This document shows, in pieces, positions 12,701 to 22,938 of a stretch of DNA of 64,000 nucleotides. Location: NCBI RefSeq assembly GCF_002443255.2, contig NW_019211455.1, positions 17,893,126 through 17,957,125 on the forward strand, in the 5' to 3' direction. Source of the stretch: Varroa destructor (lineage: Eukaryota > Arthropoda > Arachnida > Mesostigmata > Varroidae). The notes below the pieces were generated by a model. It had not been told where the DNA came from, ran no database searches, and saw nothing but the letters and a program-made list of their open reading frames with translations. Numbering within the stretch: position 1 is the stretch's first letter; each line of letters begins with the position of its first letter. The position numbers were made by a program, and so were the translations under genes.

Positions 12701-15700
12701 TGTCGTAGTCTACAGGCCTCTTCCGTGCGAGACAGTGCTAAATCTTTATGGGATGATAGTTTGTCTAACCTAGAAGGTGTGCATTTAATACAAGTTTGAA
12801 GGACTAACACAGTGAACCCACCGAAATAGGCTCTTCATAAATCAGCTAAACGTTTACATCTACTATTGTATTCTATGCGATATGGTTTATCATAATTATC
12901 TGAGCAACTTTGTGCATATACATTATATAGATAAAATATAGTCTTAGTCAAAGATGCGTAAGCCCTTCCTCGGAGTTTTAATGGTATCTTACAGTTTGCC
13001 ACGAGATTAATTAATGAAACTGCAATAAATTCCGTGAGAACGTTAGGAAATCTAATCCTAAACCCTGGGCCTTTAATAAAGCTGGACAAGGTCGGCAAGA
13101 ATCCTGAGTGGCCTAATTTTATTTGCATAATATTGAATCATTAACGATGTATCACATTATAAGGACGGTGTTTAAGCAGCCATAGGCGATGAGATAGCCT
13201 TTAGTGATTGTCTAGGACGCTCGTTATATTACTCCACAGAATAGTTACGCTACTCAGTACGCTTTAATTCATAGCTAGCAACGATGGTACAACGATTCTG
13301 TCATCATCAGCGGTCCTGCAAGACTTTGCGACGCCAGCAGTCCTGAGCCTTAGCTAAAACGGCAACATTTTATATATATATATATATTATGTGTCAAAAA
13401 CTTTTATCCACATAGTCACATCTGTATATTAAAACTACCTATTAAGCAGTATAATAAACCCACGAAGGAGCAGGTCGACAGTCGATTAAGCCAGAATTGT
13501 AAATTCAAATGACTGGAACGGTAAGAGCAGTGTTCGCTCGTGTAGGATGTCTTACCTACCTGCAGACGGTGTCAACCCCTTTCGGGGTTTCTTCTGTCTG
13601 ATCATATCAGATAAGCTATTTTATTAGTTGAACGCATGTATTATTTAACGAAGACTGAAAAGAGAAAAACCATCGCAAAACGTTGAAGTGGACTACTTTA
13701 TTCGTGTTTCAGTGTCATTTATGTATTGGTACAGTTCAGTAATATAATGAGCTCGTAAGAGACGCCTTTTCATAGCGGACATTTCATCTGGCTGAGTGCA
13801 CAGAAGTAATGATCTCGTAGTTAAGTTTGGCGGTAAAAGTTTGTAACTCATGCCCTTGCACGTATCTGGCCTGTGTTTCAGTTGCATCGAAGAGGAGATC
13901 AGCAAGTGCTCGCAACAGGTACAAGATAATTACCGCAAGGCCATAAAGGCTGAAACTACTGTTATAGAAGAAGTTTGCACTCCAGGGGAGGCGCAAGATG
14001 GTAAGCAGACATTTTAGTAGATGCTATGTTGTGTGAATTGTCCAAAGTGTGGTCAGACATTTGTATCTTAGCTGTTTGTACTAGATGGTCAGAATTCTGT
14101 TCGGCTAATCGTTTCGAGGAAAAGAACAGAAACTAAATCATAGTTTTAAAGGGTAGAATATTTTATGCGATCAACTCTCGAGCGTACAGGAGCACACAAC
14201 GCAATTGTAATGCCAAATAGAAAAATCAGTAATTTCATAACACCGAGTTATTCAAGTTTTATCTCCTTTTCACAGTGCAAATTATCCTGCTCAATGATTT
14301 AAGATAGCGCAATAGTTGTTTTAGCGGGTCTAAATTGAGCTTTGGCTTCAGCTATATCGAACGTGTGGCTGAATAAACAATCCACGTAAAATGACAACGA
14401 TTTTCTTTGCAATGATCTCATGAAGCTCGTAGTGTACTTCGGCGACTCTAAACGTTATTTTACAATGAGATCCTATAGCTGACGATTAATTATCTGTTGA
14501 GCGGGCCGTCTTTCTCATCTGACCACTCCCATACCAATGCTGTCCAATTCTCCTACGCAATACGAAAATAACTATTTTTTCTCCTACAGAATAGCCATTT
14601 TTGTCGGTAGCCATCATTCTGAAGGCATTGATCGTTAGAAGCCAACCAACCAACCAACCTATCACTGTCAGATAAATCAATGCCGCGTGCACGATGCAGC
14701 TAAAATACGGATTACGTTACGCGGTAATGTTACCAAAAAAATGCTCTAGTCATCTCCAGTATTTTACCTTTATCCGACAGGTAAGTTAGATACAATTAGT
14801 ATGTCAACTTATTAGAAAAAGTGACTCTTGCGCAGATCATCCGGAAAGCATTCTAATTATGGTAGCTACGTCCAATTGAATCAGTTACAGCTGCATAACT
14901 GGTTGCACATAGAACATTATGTGTTCTATATAAATCATAAATAACGATAAGTTTAAATTAAGTTAATCGATCCAATCATCGCGAGTGCATTACTATAGTG
15001 TACACGCCAAAACGTGTCCCTTTAAACATTGGAACTAAAAAAGGCGGAACAATCAATCTTATAGTTAGCGCGTTCTGACCAATTGTTATTAGGTAGCATT
15101 TTTTTGGTAAGCACTTACCCAGTACAAGACAAAGGTGGCCCTTCTTCGTGTATAGTACAGTACAGGCTAACGGCGTTGTCGTTTGTCGAGGGTTTCTAAG
15201 GGGTAAGGTGTACGATTCTGTCAATTTTTTTTTATGCTTGGACGCCTACTATTTCGTTTGTTTTCACGTCTCTATCGTATTATGAATATCCTCCTTGAGT
15301 GAAGAAATTGGTTGACACAATCGATTCATTTGGCGCCACAGTCATTGATTTATGATGATCTAGTGCATTGCGACGACAACTGGTGTTAAGCCTCCGAAAG
15401 CAATCTAAAAGGAAACCATAAAGTTTGAATGTATTTGTGCTTTCGCCCTTTTTGGCTAGAAAGTTTATTTGCTTCTAATACTATTTGTCCTTAATATCCG
15501 CGAACGCCTTGACAATGGAGTCGGCACAAGTTGTTTTTGCCAACGACAGGGATCTATCAAACATATGCAAAGGTATGGAGAAACAATTTTAACGGTAAAG
15601 GGCAACTTTAGCTCTGCCCTGGAAGGGAAACAGTATTAGTTTTCTGAGTCCAACAACCGCTCGGGGCGGTAACAACTTTTAAAACGGAGTATGCTGTTTA

Positions 15701-18700
15701 AGATCAAGAAATTTCTGCCAAGCAGGTCAAGCCTATGAAGGCGCATACATAGGATGCCATAAAAACGACGGAAGTTTTCTTGTGGTAACCTTAAAATTAT
15801 AAATTGTGCTACCTAGTTGTCGCGTTTCTTCAACTGTATTACGAAAAATTAATTGTATTTTATTTAAAAGTGAGCATCTATTAAAAGAAAATAAGACATT
15901 TCGGACGGCGTGGTCACCTCGTACACTGTATTTTCAGCGTAAATCTCGACAACAGGCCTCAATGGTAAGGTCAGCTGACAAAGCTTTGTCCAAAGGGATT
16001 TCGATTTATATTGAAAAGCTAGGCCTTCTTTCCGTTTAACTACTTTCCCCGCATTATACGACGAACGTTAACTAAGATTGTACGCTAACTGAGCCGTCGT
16101 TAATTGCGTCACAACTATTCATTCGTTTGCGTTCCTGCAGCGATACCATTATCCAAAAGGTTATAGTACAAAGATACGAATAGTACAAATAGTACAAAGA
16201 ACGAATGAATCTTTTATACTATAAAGTATAACATTGATTAGGCTATCGTCTAATCGGACAATTACTAATTTTTGATTCTTCAAGCTAAAAGAAAATCCAT
16301 CTTGTATTAATCTGGAATAAAGTAGAGTACCTCTTATTAAAGCACCTGCTTTCATTTGGACTTCGCTGGGTCAACGATCTAACCGAACCATGTATACTTG
16401 TAAATCGTCTAAACGGTATATTCCAACGGTACCCTTAGCGGTATTCGCAGACGTCGTATGCGGCTTCCTCCAAACGATTCTATAGAACATGAAAAGCAAA
16501 CGATATCTAATTCGTTCACCTTATTTACTTTGTGTGGCCAAATGTGACGAAGCCTTTCCATTTATCTCTATCGTACGTACTCGAACTTACGGTACATATG
16601 GGTTCGTGTGAACCTCGTCTTCATGCTTAATGTTGGCCTATGACTGGCCAATTATACAATGTACGACCTCGAAAGTCGAGGTTAACGCATGAAGTCCGTT
16701 CCGATGAAGACGTTGCAGGTTAAGTCTACCAAGCTGAGTCAATCAGTCAACGCCGACGTCAGACGAGAGGGAACCGAACGAGAAACAATTGAAGTATTAT
16801 TTGTGTGTTATATGTAAAGGATATATGTAGGTCGTGCATCGTAATATGGTAGACATTCAAAGAATTTCTAATTTTTAGTCTAACTTTGCTAGTAAACATA
16901 GAAGCATCTCGATTCTTGGAAGTTCGAGTTATTTATTTATAAGCATTTGCTAGCCGAAAATCTCTACCAGTAAGACATTCGTCTTCGCTGAGCAGTAAAC
17001 TCTTTACCACTTTCAAAAGTCTGGACTCCACGAAGCAGAAAACATATGCTTGCCAAGAATTAGGCCGGTTTACCAAACCAGCTTCGAACCAACTGTACAA
17101 GATATTTAAATCAGCTCTGATCGCCTTCTGTTTTAGGGTTGACGGTCTGCCGCAGTATGTGGCCATACGCACCAGTTTCTTGCAGTGTGTATAATGGACA
17201 CTGAACCATAAAGGTATCCTCACTAATCCTGGTTGAATATAAAATTCTTACGTGACAGCAACGCCAAAAAGTTTGTCATAATCCAGATGTTAGCAACTTT
17301 CACGGGCTCTATGATAGCATAATAGATATACACATCGAGGTGGCGTCGTGTAATTCCTACGTCATTTAAATGATTCCCAGAGCCACGATGACTGTACCAT
17401 CGACAAAATAATATAAAACATTTATTCTATCGTTGACTGCTTGACTAGATAAATTTATCTGTTTTTCTTTTACATACGCTGTGAACGAATACGCTCGTTC
17501 CTGTGCTCGCGGCAAATCTACCTCCTGCCAATAGGAACTGACGTGCATTTTTTTTTTTTTTCTAAAATTATAACAATTCTGGCTGACGTTTATGCATCGG
17601 TGTATTGCTCCGATCGATATCGAGAACGAGGCCTTTTCTTCCGAAGATTTTTTTACCCCTTGTTGAGCTACGAACTGCCAATAGCCATATGCTCCATTCA
17701 TCGTTCGGTTTCGCTTTGCACCATTCTTGTAGTCACCAGTGTATTTTTACGAGTTTTCTATTTCTTCCCACCGATGCATCCAGTCTGCCATGCACGATTC
17801 ATGCTGATACCGATATACTATTGATTTTCTTACTAGGCGGAGTTCCTGCGCTGAGAATGATTGTTTTCAAGTCACTTACTAATACATACAATTTTAATGT
17901 GCTACGTTTATCTAAACAGCTTGTCATGCCCACCGCAGACAACTTGTGGATCGGGCTTTCGTAGTTTTTAAATGCTATTGCCGTAGGTGTATTAAACAAC
18001 TGCACCGCGAGTGGGTCGCTGCATGCCGGGCACTCGGCTAGCTTTTTTTTTTTTAATGTTGGACGTTGGGCGCAGACGTTCGATAGGTAACTCCGACATT
18101 GAAAACGATGACACTGATCGAGCAGGTGCAATTGACAGAGTTTCTCTTGCAGCTCCTTAATCATAGCGGGAACCGATCAGTTTTTGCTAGAATCTCTCAC
18201 TAACGATGCGTATCGGCGACTAGAGCGTTCGTCGAACTTTGTATGTACCTTGGAGAGACCTTTGTATCACAGGCATTTTTTTTTTCCGTTTCGTTAATGA
18301 TGTTAGTAAAACTGCTGAGTCAAAAAAAGAAAAACTGGCAAGAGGTTACTCAGTGTGTGCTTAATAGCTGTCGTGTTACACGAAACCGGCGTATGACCTT
18401 CCGTTGAAATTTTATATAAATCTGTGAATCTGTAACACATTTTAATAGGGATCAGCTGTGTTGGTAACAACCCATTTTCGACGTCGTTGTCATTTGATGT
18501 CATAGGTTGTCTGTTATTCGCAACCTACAAGCAAAAAGACAAGCAGATAAACAACCAGCTGTAATTTATTACCCTGGGAACCTTGTGAGAGGTCGCTGCC
18601 TCTGAAGTGGCGTCGGATCTACCGCCAACCATCCGAAAGGTGTCAGAACGATTCAGCGCTCTCGTTTGGTTTCTCGATTCGATCCAATCTTTGGTTCTTA

Positions 18701-21327
18701 CTATGCAAAGTATAGAAGATAGAAAAAGGCAGTTTGAAACTAAGCAGCATAGCAGATGTAAGGTGCCGCTGAAAGCGCTTCGCAAATCCCCATAAGAAGG
18801 TTGCTAGCTACCTTAACATGAAAAATAAACCTGGTGCTGATCATTTGATGGTTCAGAGGCGAAAGCCAAACGATTGCTAAAAAAAGAAAGCAGTATTTCT
18901 GTATTATAGAATCTACTTTCATGTGTGCCTCGTTGGTTTCGGCTGTGTCTGCCATAGAGGATCTGTACATCCATATCTCTGATGACTACAACAGCCTGCC
19001 GCGTCGTAAGTCCTACAATGAGAAGTAATTTTTGTTAGAGGAATTAATAAGTTTAAAATCTAGTCTGGTTTAGACAACGAATTGGATCAATTTTGTGCCG
19101 AACTATCCAATTCGTTTGGCACTACTCTAACATAGCCACGTATTACCCAGCATCTTCTCAACCCTCGTTTGCGTTCTGTTCTTTATCTTCTGGAAATTTA
19201 GAGTATCTGCAACATGCGCCGTGCTTCAAAGCGATGCTTCTCGAAGGTGGAGCCTGTCACGACCCGTACGCTCGGTTAAAAGCTGTCACAGTCGCCCTGG
19301 ACCCCCCATCTGGACATCGCCAACAACAGGATGAGTCAACGGCGCCGTACAGTGACGGCAAGAATTCTGCTAAACGTCAGGGACCTGCCAACGTCGGACA
19401 AAAACACTACCTGATTACTAATCAGATTATCGCTGACATGTGTTGGTTAGTATTATAGATAAGTGCACCACAACGTGCAATGAAAAGGAGGATTTCTTTA
19501 GGTAGGTATCAGCCGACGATCATAACTTGACTCTGTGGGTCCAAGGCAAACTTACAAGGATGAATTTCCGGCTATACATAGTTATTCTTAATTGATACTA
19601 TACACAACTGAATCGACATTGGGCTGAACGAAAATGAGGATCATATTTGTTAATTTACAAGTAATAACCGGCTATGTATGTCCAGTAAGGCTAATTACTG
19701 GAAAATGTCGACTTTTAACTGTAGTAATAGCAGTTGGTGTCAACTTCGACTTTTGTATGGCGTGCAGCCATACAAATGGGGAAATCAACACGAGCATGAC
19801 AACTCTGGATCTATTTCTCTATGACCGTTTTGACTGATTTTGGCCCTTCTCTTTGATTGATCAAGTGAATATCATGCACTACACGCGTGTTATATGGCAA
19901 ATACCGAGGTAGCATGCGGAGCTAAAGCTTTAGAAGTCTCTCTACAGTCGCTCAACAAGCTCAACGGAGGAATGCAGGATAGCTGCGCTAAGGTACGTAT
20001 GAACATAAACATATTTTCTTAGTATATAACATGGATCAGATGTTTATTTTACAGTGGACCTTTCGCTGAGCCAATTTGCGTCGTTAGTTTTGACTGAAAC
20101 ATAAAATAAATGTGGGCTTTTGACAGAGTCCTTCTTCGATTATAGGACCCAATTACTGCTATGGCTTTCAAAACGTATACAACGTATCGAGAAGTGTGTG
20201 AAGTCATTCTTCAAACGAATCTGATCTGCATGCGGATGCATATAGAAAATAATTGTGATTTATTTTGGTGACTAGCATTTTCCTGATCAAAGAGTCTCAG
20301 TTTATTATGGCTTCGAGTGTAAACCGTGAAAATGCTAAGGCCGACAGCAAATATTATTTAAATCTTAATTCGTCTCTGGATATGTTTTCCAGTATTTTTA
20401 TAGATATCGTTTGTGAAGGTCAGCTTTTGGCTCGAGCCTGCCGAAAACCGAATTTTGTTTGTAAATAATGTCCAATAGCATGGGCTTCGCGTAAGGGCTA
20501 ACCTTGGTAGAACGTTTTTTTCAGGTTTCGGACAAATATTAATGAAAATCATAAATTCAGAACCGTTGTGCAGAACGATGGGGTTGAATTTTTCGGAAAG
20601 ACCTCCACTACAATGCAACAGCATTAAATATCACCCATATAAAACATTAATAACAATAACAATTGTCCCGTCGAGTATCCATTGGTTTACCATTTTGCAT
20701 TTATAACTCGTAGCTGGGGCGACGTTTTATCGGGCTGAACGTTCCTCGTTGAGCGAAGTTCTTGAACTATTCAGTTTTCATTGAATGCTTGGCTGATTTA
20801 CTGCCGCTTCTCTATCACTGCGGTAATACTTTTCTGGCCACTCGGCTGAATAACACACCGACCTATAAAAACTCAACTATCAATCTACAAGAGAGCGATT
20901 TTGACACTTTTTCCTTTTCAAAGAAAAAAAGGATCGTACCAGATATTTCTGAGGACAATCTATCTAAACTGAAGTCATTAGTAAGCGAACATATACATAC
21001 ACTTATCTCAGATATTGCCCTTGAGAGTCATCGAATTAGGACTGCGTGGAGAGAAAGGTACCGTATTTTGGTAGAAGATTAAATCCGCAGAGTAACGCAT
21101 ATTAGACCGTTTAAGACCGTTGCTTCTACGTTGTACAATTTATCGTATAACATCATGGAAATTCAAATGATATTTAGCGACTTTTCTTTTTATTGTCGCT
21201 ATTGTTATTGCAGGTCAAACGACATTGTGCAGGTCATGTCGTCAGCTCTTCAGCCTCAGGATCGGGTGGCCAAAACATTTTGAAGACTATCTACAATCTT
21301 CTGTCTCAACTTCCTACCATTTTGTAA
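9764..21327 (+). CDS. Five-exon gene for a 14-cysteine, probably secreted, helical protein (5' end missing)
   Basis: Exons 9764-9893, 13882-14000, 19202-19445, 19866-19992 and 21214-21327 splice in frame (phases 1/2, 2/1, 1/2, 2/0, 0/stop) into about 244 residues ending in TAA. Exon bodies are clearly richer in G+C than the flanks, and acceptors have good pyrimidine tracts. Cysteine landmarks in order are CSYQQIARC, LYCSR, HSCIEEEISKC, EEVCTPGE, HAPCFKAML, GACHDPYARL, an ADMCCEYHALHAC block with a CC doublet, EVACGAKAL, DSCAK and RHC. That makes 14 cysteines, an even number. Between them lie charged amphipathic helices, a hydrophilic linker in exon 3 of the set, and a C-terminal helix around NILKTIYNLL. 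This layout recalls arthropod haemolymph glycoprotein-type secreted proteins; that likeness is from memory of the general pattern and is unproven. Introns are 3988, 5201, 420 and 1221 nt. The donor after the third listed exon is an unusual TG|gttagt. The first exon, with start codon and signal peptide, is not established. Confidence 0.82.
13370..13388. repeat. (TA)n microsatellite
   Basis: TA dinucleotide run inside the first visible intron of the secreted-protein gene. Confidence 0.8.
13564..13600. repeat. Two-tier hairpin inside the first intron of the secreted-protein gene
   Basis: AACCCC (13574-13579), loop TTTC, and GGGGTT (13584-13589) form a 6-bp stem. It is enclosed by CAGAC (13564-13568) and GTCTG (13596-13600), with a symmetric 5-nt/6-nt internal loop. 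It lies about 280 nt before the exon at 13882. It is not the histone 3' stem-loop consensus. Confidence 0.5.
14643..14659. repeat. (CAAC)4 microsatellite
   Basis: Four tandem CAAC units within the second visible intron of the secreted-protein gene. Confidence 0.75.
14976..16637 (-). CDS. Candidate nested antisense gene, last three exons (unrecognised)
   Basis: Three exon-like blocks on the minus strand, 16637-16591, 15195-15119 and 15034-14976, join in phase (0/2, 2/1, 1/stop). Their splice sites are good: donors ACC|gtaagt and CTGG|gtaagt, and acceptors with ccccttag and ccttttttag. Together they would encode a C-terminus of about 60 residues containing KHEDEVHTNPYV, ACTVLYTKKGHLCLVL and KGTRFGVYTIVMHSR before TGA. 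They lie wholly inside the 5.2-kb second intron of the + strand five-exon gene, so this would be a nested antisense gene. I do not recognise the protein and cannot see its 5' part. Short exons with matched phases can be assembled by chance, hence the low confidence. Confidence 0.27.
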
Positions 21328-21572
21328 GATAAATAGAAATGTACGTATAATTATCGAGAGGTGTAAGGGTCTGCTAGAAGGCTAATATGAGCTCTTTTCA
21401 GGTGGTAACGGTCTGCGTTATGGAACGAACTGAGTGAAGCCTGCTCACAGCTGCAACGTCGATAATGCTCTAAGTTTCGTGTGCTAAATTCACATGACGC
21501 AACGTAATCTTTGTTGGAATTCGAGCGACAAAAGCTTCTGTTCGAAGTCCAGAAGGGTTGGTGAGCGTTGAA

Positions 21573-21578
21573 ATAAAG
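21573..21578 (+). promoter_or_regulatory. Putative polyadenylation signal AATAAA
   Basis: A canonical AATAAA lies 246 nt after the stop codon of the five-exon secreted-protein gene, followed by a T-rich stretch. It is the first good hexamer downstream on the + strand and gives a 3' UTR of ordinary length. The hexamer is seen directly; its use is inferred. Confidence 0.45.
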
Positions 21579-21949
21579 CCGTCATTATTTTTCAGTCCCT
21601 TGAACTTCAGATCCAGTGGGCGTCTAATTATCGTAATATGCTTAGGTTATATTTTCCCCTTATTTTTCTAACATGTACTAGAGCTATGCTGCAATGTTCT
21701 TTGTGTAGCATTCTACAATGATTCTATAGTAGTGTCCCCAGGATGTACTCAATCCCCTTTCTGAACACAGCTGTGATTGTTTGTTATACGAAGTTATAGT
21801 GCCGTATCTTAGATATCTGCTAATCTAGAAGAAAAGACAGTTCACCTAGATCGGATCCTGTATGTTAAATCAGGAACTTTAGACGCCAAATTAAGCGCTG
21901 TAGTGATCGGTATACCTCGAAGCCTTTGTCCTTTTTTCGGCCGAAAAAC

Positions 21950-21994
21950 TTCATTTAAACGTTCATTTAAACGGTTAAAGGGTTCATTTAAACG
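21950..21994 (+). repeat. Three copies of a 12-nt unit
   Basis: TTCATTTAAACG occurs exactly at 21950-21961, 21962-21973 and 21983-21994. The first two are head-to-tail and the third follows after 9 nt. They create a basic, repetitive stretch (KRSFKRL-like) in an open frame there that I do not consider coding. Confidence 0.7.
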
Positions 21995-22468
21995 TTTTGT
22001 GAACGTATACTATGCATCGAAGGCTGACTCATCAATCAATCGATCACCCACCCACAAATGGAATGAGTTAGTGTTGGTTGGAGCCCGGCGTCCGAAGCAG
22101 TGCTTAACTGTGCTCGTACGGGACGTAAATGAAAAAACGTTAATCTTAGATAAATTAAAAGAGGGTAACCGAGTAAGCAAGATGTGATAGATTATCGCTT
22201 GAGCCGCCGCGGAACTGATGTGTATTAACGGACGAAGTTCAGTGCTGTGTATTAAAGAGAACTACCCAAAGTTAGCCAGTAACAAGGTGTACCGTATGAC
22301 TGACCATGGTAACCTGTAATTACCGCATTATTATTTCAAATTACAATCGTTTTACTGGTTTTTTTTTCAAGAAAATATATCTGCAAATGTTAGGTTAGAT
22401 GCTAAATGCGATTCAGTAGTAAAGTGTGTACCATGAACATTATGATGCCGCTTGATCGTAAGTTGTAC

Positions 22469-22492
22469 TATATATATATATATATATATATA
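22469..22492. repeat. (TA)12 microsatellite
   Basis: Uninterrupted TA dinucleotides, 24 nt, seen directly. Confidence 0.9.
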
Positions 22493-22622
22493 AATCAAAA
22501 ATAAAAACAGTTAGTCACGTAACCGTGTAAATAGAACATGCAATATACATAAAGCAAACTCAAATTATAAACCAAATCGAGCTCGATAATAATCATAATC
22601 CTAAGTGGTAATTACCATTATA

Positions 22623-22644
22623 TATAGTATAGTATAGTATAGTA
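22623..22644. repeat. (TATAG)n microsatellite
   Basis: About four tandem copies of a 5-nt unit, seen directly. Confidence 0.8.
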
Positions 22645-22686
22645 GCGGTTTTGCGTAGCACACGCTTGTTGATACGCTTTTGTTGG

Positions 22687-22938
22687 CTACATGCTCGTGA
22701 AGGATGCATCGAAGTATAATGCGTTCTCGCTGAGACACGTACGAGAAAGAACAATTTCTTTCTCCTTAGTTATTTTTCTATCAATGAAATGATGCAGAGC
22801 CTTTGCGTCTTCCTTGCGCGTACTCCGTTCACTAGAAATGCGTGTCAGCTGTGACAATGCCAACAGTAGTAACAATAACCCCAGTCGTTGCGCGGTCCTA
22901 TTCAACAATGCGTGTGTTACCGAACACAACGAGGCCAT
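22687..22938 (-). CDS. Candidate 83-residue secreted peptide
   Basis: A single uninterrupted minus-strand frame from ATG to stop, 83 codons, begins like a secretory signal: a short N-terminal region, then the hydrophobic run LGLLLLLLALSQL, then a charged hydrophilic tail rich in Lys, Arg and Glu (RSTRKEDAK, ITKEKE). There is no intron, promoter or family evidence. The hydrophobic run comes from mixed Leu codons (TTA, TTG, CTA, CTG), not from one simple repeat. Open frames of this length arise by chance here, so only the signal-like N-terminus raises it above noise. Confidence 0.2.
   Translation of the reverse strand: MASLCSVTHALLNRTAQRLGLLLLLLALSQLTRISSERSTRKEDAKALHHFIDRKITKEKEIVLSRTCLSENALYFDASFTSM

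Noticed and set aside
13574..13589. Histone mRNA 3' stem-loop
   Set aside because: The stem is AACCCC/GGGGTT, not the GGCTCT/AGAGCC type, and no histone coding sequence is nearby.
14837..14943. Apparent terminal exon after 14780 on the + strand
   Set aside because: It would end the gene before three clearly coding exons further on that continue the cysteine pattern.
15515..15963. Chain of three + strand blocks (15515-15571, 15726-15784, 15937-15963) that can be joined in phase
   Set aside because: They do not fit between the exons at 13882 and 19202 without breaking frame, while those two exons join directly; no stop or independent gene could be built.
16933..17223. 96-codon minus-strand open frame inside the large intron
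   Set aside because: Its only upstream donor would imply a 29-nt intron, a second frame over the same bases is equally open, and no family is recognised.
18582..18795. + strand frame (ERFSALVWFLDSIQSLVLTM) in the large intron
   Set aside because: No good acceptor; two other frames, one on each strand, are also open across the patch.
20783..20823. Exon-like block (FIECLADLLPLLYHC) between the last two exons
   Set aside because: It needs phase 1 in, but the preceding exon leaves in phase 0; the direct join gives the better C-terminus.
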